Source: Catenibacterium mitsuokai (GTDB taxonomy: Bacteria; Bacillota_I; Bacilli_A; Erysipelotrichales; Coprobacillaceae). Taken from it: a stretch of 64,000 nt of DNA. The stretch is taken from the NCBI RefSeq assembly GCF_025148785.1, contig NZ_CP102271.1:1977972-2041971 (forward strand), read 5' to 3'. Of the stretch, positions 60,452 through 64,000 are shown in pieces. How positions within the stretch are numbered: the stretch's first letter is position 1; each line of letters starts with the position of its first letter. Made by a program: the position numbers and the translations under genes. A model generated the notes under the pieces. That model was not told the DNA's origin, searched no databases, and was given only the letters and a program-made list of their open reading frames with translations.

Positions 60452-61486
60452 ATGAATGAAGTAAGCAATGAATTTCTAGATAGAGTTTCTTCATTAATCG
60501 AAGAAGCTAAAAAAAATGTTAAAACTGCTGTAAATATTGCTATGGTCTATACATATTTTGAGATTGGACGAATGATTATTGAAGAAGAACAAAATGGCGA
60601 TAATCGAGCTGAATACGGTAAATATATAATTAAAAACTTATCATCCTTTTTGACTGAGCATTATGGTAAGGGATATTCCGTTGACAACCTAAAACTAATA
60701 AGAAGGTTTTATACAATCTATAAAACTGACTCAATTGGGGAAACAGTGTTTCCCCAATTCAAAAACTACCCTGCCACTGTTACAGGACGTAAATTTTACC
60801 TAAGCTGGTCGCATTATTTAAAACTAATGAGAATCACTAATATCGAGGAAAGACATTTCTACGAAATCGAATCCGTTAAAAATGATTGGAGTCTATCAGA
60901 ATTAAAAAGACAATATGATTCTTCATTATATGAACGTTTAGCGTTAAGTAAAAACAAAGATGAAGTAATGTTGTTATCACAAAAGGGACAAATAATAGAA
61001 AAACCAGCAGATGCAATTAAAGATCCATATGTATTAGAATTTTTACAATTACCAGAATTACCTGTATATTCTGAAAGTGAGTTAGAGAATAAGATTATTG
61101 ATCATTTACAGCAATTTTTACTTGAACTTGGAAAAGGTTATACATTTGTAGGCAGACAAGTTAGACTAACATTTGATGAGGAACATTTCAAAGTTGATTT
61201 AGTATTCTTCAATAGAATACTAAAATGTTTTGTATTAATTGATTTAAAAATCGGAGAATTGAAACACCAAGATATTGGACAAATGCAGATGTATGTGAAT
61301 TACTATGACCGTAAAGTAAAACTTGAAGATGAAAATAATACAATTGGAATTATTCTATGTAAAGACAAAAAACAATCCATTGTAGAAATGACTTTACCTG
61401 AAAATAATAATCAAATCTTTGCGAGTAAATTCCAAACAGTATTACCAAGCAAAGAAGAATTACAAAACATTTTAAATGAAGAATAG
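60452..61486 (+). CDS. DUF1016 / PDDEXK nuclease domain protein (YhcG-like)
   Basis: This protein has about 344 residues. The N-terminal DUF1016_N helical domain (VNIAMVYTYFEIGRMIIEEEQ; HYGKGYSVDNLKLIRRFY; KFYLSWSHYLKLMRI) is followed by a C-terminal nuclease domain with FKVDLVFFNRILKCFVLIDLK (D...D-x-K) and QMQMYVNYYD. Length is typical. The family is linked to DNA repair or recombination and to mobile and restriction loci. The start at 60452 is chosen because homology begins there; the ribosome-binding site is weak. It lies within the tRNA-bounded insertion. Confidence 0.85.
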   Translation: MNEVSNEFLDRVSSLIEEAKKNVKTAVNIAMVYTYFEIGRMIIEEEQNGDNRAEYGKYIIKNLSSFLTEHYGKGYSVDNLKLIRRFYTIYKTDSIGETVFPQFKNYPATVTGRKFYLSWSHYLKLMRITNIEERHFYEIESVKNDWSLSELKRQYDSSLYERLALSKNKDEVMLLSQKGQIIEKPADAIKDPYVLEFLQLPELPVYSESELENKIIDHLQQFLLELGKGYTFVGRQVRLTFDEEHFKVDLVFFNRILKCFVLIDLKIGELKHQDIGQMQMYVNYYDRKVKLEDENNTIGIILCKDKKQSIVEMTLPENNNQIFASKFQTVLPSKEELQNILNEE

Positions 61487-61610
61487 AATCATAAATCGGA
61501 TTTGGCAGATGTAAAAGGATTTTGACACGCATAATAAGTGATGTCAAAGCTATTTGATAGACAATAGTGGGTGTTATTCCTACAATAGAAGTGCAAGGAG
61601 GTATAGTGGC

Positions 61611-62264
61611 ATGGAATATGATATTGGAAGCAAAATCAAGGCAGCACGAATTGGAAAAAAGCTGACGCAAGAACAGGTTGCCGAATTGTTGGGTGTAAGT
61701 CGTCAGACCATCTCAAATTGGGAAAACGAAAAATCCTATCCAGATATTATCAGTGTTATTAAAATGAGCGAATGCTACGATGTCTCTCTTGACTATTTAT
61801 TGAAGGGAGAAGAAAAAATGAAAAACTATTATGATTATCTTGAAGAAAGTACGAATGTTGTTAAAAGCAATGCCAACAGAAACAAGATTGTTACGATTCT
61901 CTCTTATCTTTTGATTTGGGCATCTGCAATGATTGTGTTCTGGTTTTTTACAAGTGGAAGTGATGCTATGGGCTACAGTTTGATGCTCCTTTGGTTTATT
62001 CTTCCTGTAACTACATTTATTGTGTCCGTTATTATTGGTAAAGATAACTTTTGGGGGAAAGGAAAATGGGCATTCACTATTTTCTTTGGCGTAATGTATA
62101 TGCTTGCTGAATATGGCACATTCAAAATAGCAAACAACATAACTTTTAACAAACTGAATTCCCCTGACTTGGGAATGATTGTAGCTGGCGCAATAATCTC
62201 TGCAATCGGAATGTTGGCAGGTTCACTGTGGAATAAGAAACGCCACAATCAAAAAAATAAATAA
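61611..62264 (+). CDS. XRE-family regulator with membrane segments
   Basis: This 217-residue protein has an N-terminal XRE helix-turn-helix (IGSKIKAARIGKKLTQEQVA then GVSRQTISNWENEKSYPD, residues 5-45) and, from about residue 95, four hydrophobic segments. HTH-plus-membrane proteins of this kind usually sense envelope or peptide signals. The ATG at 61611 has AAGGAGG 9 nt upstream. Base use is slightly more GC-rich than its neighbours, which suggests recent transfer with the tRNA-bounded insertion. Confidence 0.82.
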   Translation: MEYDIGSKIKAARIGKKLTQEQVAELLGVSRQTISNWENEKSYPDIISVIKMSECYDVSLDYLLKGEEKMKNYYDYLEESTNVVKSNANRNKIVTILSYLLIWASAMIVFWFFTSGSDAMGYSLMLLWFILPVTTFIVSVIIGKDNFWGKGKWAFTIFFGVMYMLAEYGTFKIANNITFNKLNSPDLGMIVAGAIISAIGMLAGSLWNKKRHNQKNK

Positions 62265-62302
62265 CAAGAAAAATACTAATTCACCCATAAGAATTACCTG
62301 AA

Positions 62303-62348
62303 ACAAAAAGAGATTTGAATGATGAACATACATCAATCAAATCTCTTT
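62303..62348 (-). terminator. Terminator after tRNA-Arg
   Basis: On the minus strand the arms AAAGAGATTTGA and TCAAATCTCTTT surround an 18-nt loop and are followed by TTGTTTC. Confidence 0.75.
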
Positions 62349-62386
62349 TATCATTTACAGGCTAAAAGCCTGTTAATATTTTAAAA

Positions 62387-62463
62387 TGGCGTCCCAGATA
62401 AGATTTGAACTTACGACCTTTCGCTTAGGAGGCGAATGCTCTATCCAGCTGAGCTACTGAGAC
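62387..62463 (-). tRNA. tRNA-Arg (anticodon CCT)
   Basis: The 77-nt minus-strand sequence folds as a cloverleaf: acceptor GTCTCAG with CTGGGAC, D arm GCTCAGCTGGATAGAGC, anticodon arm TTCGC-CTCCTAA-GCGAA with anticodon CCT, T arm GTAAG-TTCAAAT-CTTAT, discriminator G and encoded CCA. It lies 26 bp after the serine acetyltransferase stop on the same strand. A second, partial copy is at 60290-60345. Confidence 0.93.
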
Positions 62464-62470
62464 ACTTATA

Positions 62471-62486
62471 TAGGGGCTTATGCCCC
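62471..62486 (+). terminator. Small GC hairpin between cysE and the tRNA
   Basis: AGGGGC-TTAT-GCCCCT is followed by TTTT on the plus strand only. It may stop plus-strand transcripts coming from the XRE gene; on the cysE strand it has no T run. Confidence 0.55.
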
Positions 62487-62489
62487 TTT

Positions 62490-63029
62490 TTATAATTCGC
62501 GATGTACTTTGACACCATTCTCTTTCACAATCATACCAGGAACACCTACTACTGTACAGTTAGGTGGTACATCTTTCAATACAACTGAATTCGCACCTAC
62601 AATACTGTTATCTCCAATAGTAATATCCCCAATAATTTTTGCACCAGCTGAAATCATTACATTATTGTGTAAGGTTGGATGTCTTTTACATGTATGTTCT
62701 CCTGTACCTACCCCTCCAAGAGTCACACCTTGATATAATAAACAATCATCACCAATAATAGTTGTTTCCCCAATTACAACTCCCATACCATGGTCAATAA
62801 ATAATCGTTTACCAATCGTTGCACCTGGATGTATTTCAATCCCTGTAAAAAAGCGTGCTACTTGTGACAGGAAACGTGCAATTAATTTCATATGACATTT
62901 TGTCCATAAGAAATGATTGATGCGATAAAAAAAGATAGCATGTACACCTGGATAGTTCAATATTACATTGAACCAGTTACGTGATGCTGGATCATTTTCT
63001 AATACTGCACCAACAATAGTTTTCGCCAT
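62490..63029 (-). CDS. cysE: Serine O-acetyltransferase
   Basis: This 179-residue short-form CysE-type hexapeptide-repeat acetyltransferase has [40 protein letters not shown] and [20 protein letters not shown]. The active-site Asp-His ([12 protein letters not shown]) and His (KRHPTL) are present. It makes O-acetylserine for cysteine synthesis. The ATG at 63029 has a GGAG-rich site upstream; the frame is open to 63083 without one. It is followed by tRNA-Arg on the same strand. Confidence 0.92.
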   Translation of the reverse strand: MAKTIVGAVLENDPASRNWFNVILNYPGVHAIFFYRINHFLWTKCHMKLIARFLSQVARFFTGIEIHPGATIGKRLFIDHGMGVVIGETTIIGDDCLLYQGVTLGGVGTGEHTCKRHPTLHNNVMISAGAKIIGDITIGDNSIVGANSVVLKDVPPNCTVVGVPGMIVKENGVKVHREL

Positions 63030-63126
63030 TCTCCCCACTCCTTTTTCCCTATTATAAGGATTTATCATTTGATGGTCAAACAATGTAATAATAAATCCTA
63101 GTCATCTTAGGGATTAGATACTTTCA

Positions 63127-63155
63127 TTGACAAAATATAATATACTTTTTATTAT
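63127..63155 (+). promoter_or_regulatory. Promoter of the truncated response regulator
   Basis: TTGACA (63127-63132) and TATTAT (63150-63155) are 17 bp apart; GGGAGG and the ATG at 63178 follow. Confidence 0.75.
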
Positions 63156-63177
63156 CTTTCTAAACAGGGAGGCTATT

Positions 63178-63336
63178 ATGTTTCATATTGCGATTGTAGA
63201 TGATGATCAATCGATTCATCAAAAGTTAGAAAAAATGATTACTTCTATATTATTCAAATACCCTATACATTTTACAGTATCTCACTTCTTTTCTGGTAAT
63301 GAGTTTCTCAACTCATTTCTAATACTCTTTACTTAA
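63178..63336 (+). pseudogene. Truncated response regulator
   Basis: The first ~45 residues (MFHIAIVDDDQSIHQKLEKM then HFFSGNEFL) match the start of a response-regulator receiver domain of the LytTR/AgrA type, with the acidic IVDDD. The frame then ends in unrelated sequence. The phospho-acceptor Asp and the output domain are missing, and the next gene's 3' end begins inside, so the gene was cut by insertion or deletion. Promoter and ribosome-binding site are intact. Confidence 0.7.
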
Positions 63337-64000
63337 TAAGAAATCTACTATATTCATTGTTTTTATTCCTTCATAATTACCACCCGCAAAATTATCTGCC
63401 ATCACAACATACTTAGGATAATTATCTCTGATTTCTAAAAGCTGTTCATATTCCCTTTTCTGTGTTTTTTCAGACTTTATTTCCTGTGTTACCTGAACAT
63501 AAATTTTTTCATTTTGTTTTGTAGCAACAAAATCAATTTCTTTATCTTTTATCTTACCAATATAAACATCATAGCCTCTTCTTTTAAGTTCTAAATATAC
63601 TATGTTTTCTAGAGATGAAGCAATACTATCTACAGCATAGCCCAATGCAGAATAACGCAAAGAAACATCTGAAAGATAGAATTTCTCCTGTGTTTTTAAT
63701 ATATTCTTTCCTTGAAGATCATATCTAGAACACTTATGAAGAATATAGGCTTTCTGTAATTTCTCTAAATAACTACAAACTGTTTCATTATCAATTTTTC
63801 TCTGTTCTGATTTGAAATAATTAGAAATTGATTTTGCAGAAAATGTATTTCCAATATTATTAAACGTATATTTTACAACTCTTTCTAGCTGGTCTATCTT
63901 CTTGACTTGGTTTCTACGTACAATATCAGAAAAAATAGTTGAATTATAAATGTCCTTCACAATCGTGTAAACTTCATCCTGAGAATAATCCTGTAAATGA
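63319..64000 (-). CDS. DUF4143-family ATPase, 5' part outside window
   Basis: The C-terminal ~226 residues of an AAA_14/DUF4143 ATPase are visible; the frame is open to the window edge. The winged-helix region (NIGNTFSAKSISNYFKSEQR; YLEKLQKAYILHKCSRYDLQ), KFYLSDVSLRYSALG and the nuclease-like DKEIDFVATKQNEKIYVQVTQ are all present, so unlike the copy at 16786 this one keeps the middle region. Its 3' end abuts the truncated response regulator, so this gene may have arrived by the event that cut it. Confidence 0.85.
   Translation of the reverse strand, partial: HLQDYSQDEVYTIVKDIYNSTIFSDIVRRNQVKKIDQLERVVKYTFNNIGNTFSAKSISNYFKSEQRKIDNETVCSYLEKLQKAYILHKCSRYDLQGKNILKTQEKFYLSDVSLRYSALGYAVDSIASSLENIVYLELKRRGYDVYIGKIKDKEIDFVATKQNEKIYVQVTQEIKSEKTQKREYEQLLEIRDNYPKYVVMADNFAGGNYEGIKTMNIVDFLLSKEY

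Overview
The window is AT-rich, densely coded DNA from a low-GC Gram-positive bacterium. It has strong GGAGG ribosome-binding sites, many PTS sugar transporters, surface enzymes ending in a KTGD-type sorting signal and many remnants of mobile DNA. The gene families suggest a gut or oral Erysipelotrichia-like Firmicute. That assignment is inferred from gene content, not from a marker gene.

Layout. 1-13.7 kb is carbohydrate use: a mannose-family PTS operon with a PfkB sugar kinase and a partial glycosidase, preceded by three sigma-54 (-24/-12) promoters and two tandem ~60-nt small RNA genes. A large secreted polysaccharide lyase, a LacI regulator and a GH1 phospho-glycosidase follow. 13.7-19 kb holds an AlbA_2/HATPase regulator embedded in arrays of its probable operator half-sites, a small TPR-like protein, an AAA/DUF4143 ATPase and a STAS-GHKL ATPase. 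19-25.6 kb holds a large wall-anchored GH20 hexosaminidase, whose leader carries a BglG/LicT-type antiterminator site overlapping a terminator, and two hypothetical genes.

25.9-35.8 kb is a defence island, all on the minus strand: HEPN-motif protein, MazG, HerA ATPase, SIR2, a type III restriction remnant, a second near-identical MazG, a DUF2075 nuclease-helicase and an AIPR abortive-infection protein. 36-42.9 kb is a fructose-family PTS with a GH38 alpha-mannosidase and a divergent PRD activator with palindromic operators between them.

43-64 kb mixes housekeeping-type genes (NUDIX, GNAT, nitroreductase, glycogen synthase, serine acetyltransferase, tRNA-Arg) with accessory DNA. The accessory part includes a zinc-ribbon metallophosphoesterase, a trpA fragment, a structured RNA candidate and an IS3-like element. 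It also includes an abiE toxin gene split by a decayed TnpB element, 33-bp tandem repeats in front of an ATPase gene, and a DUF1016 nuclease plus XRE gene lying between a tRNA-Arg gene and a partial copy of it.

The carbohydrate genes fit a bacterium that trims host glycans outside the cell (polysaccharide lyase, GH20) and imports and cleaves sugars inside it (two PTS, GH1, GH38, sugar kinase), storing surplus as glycogen.
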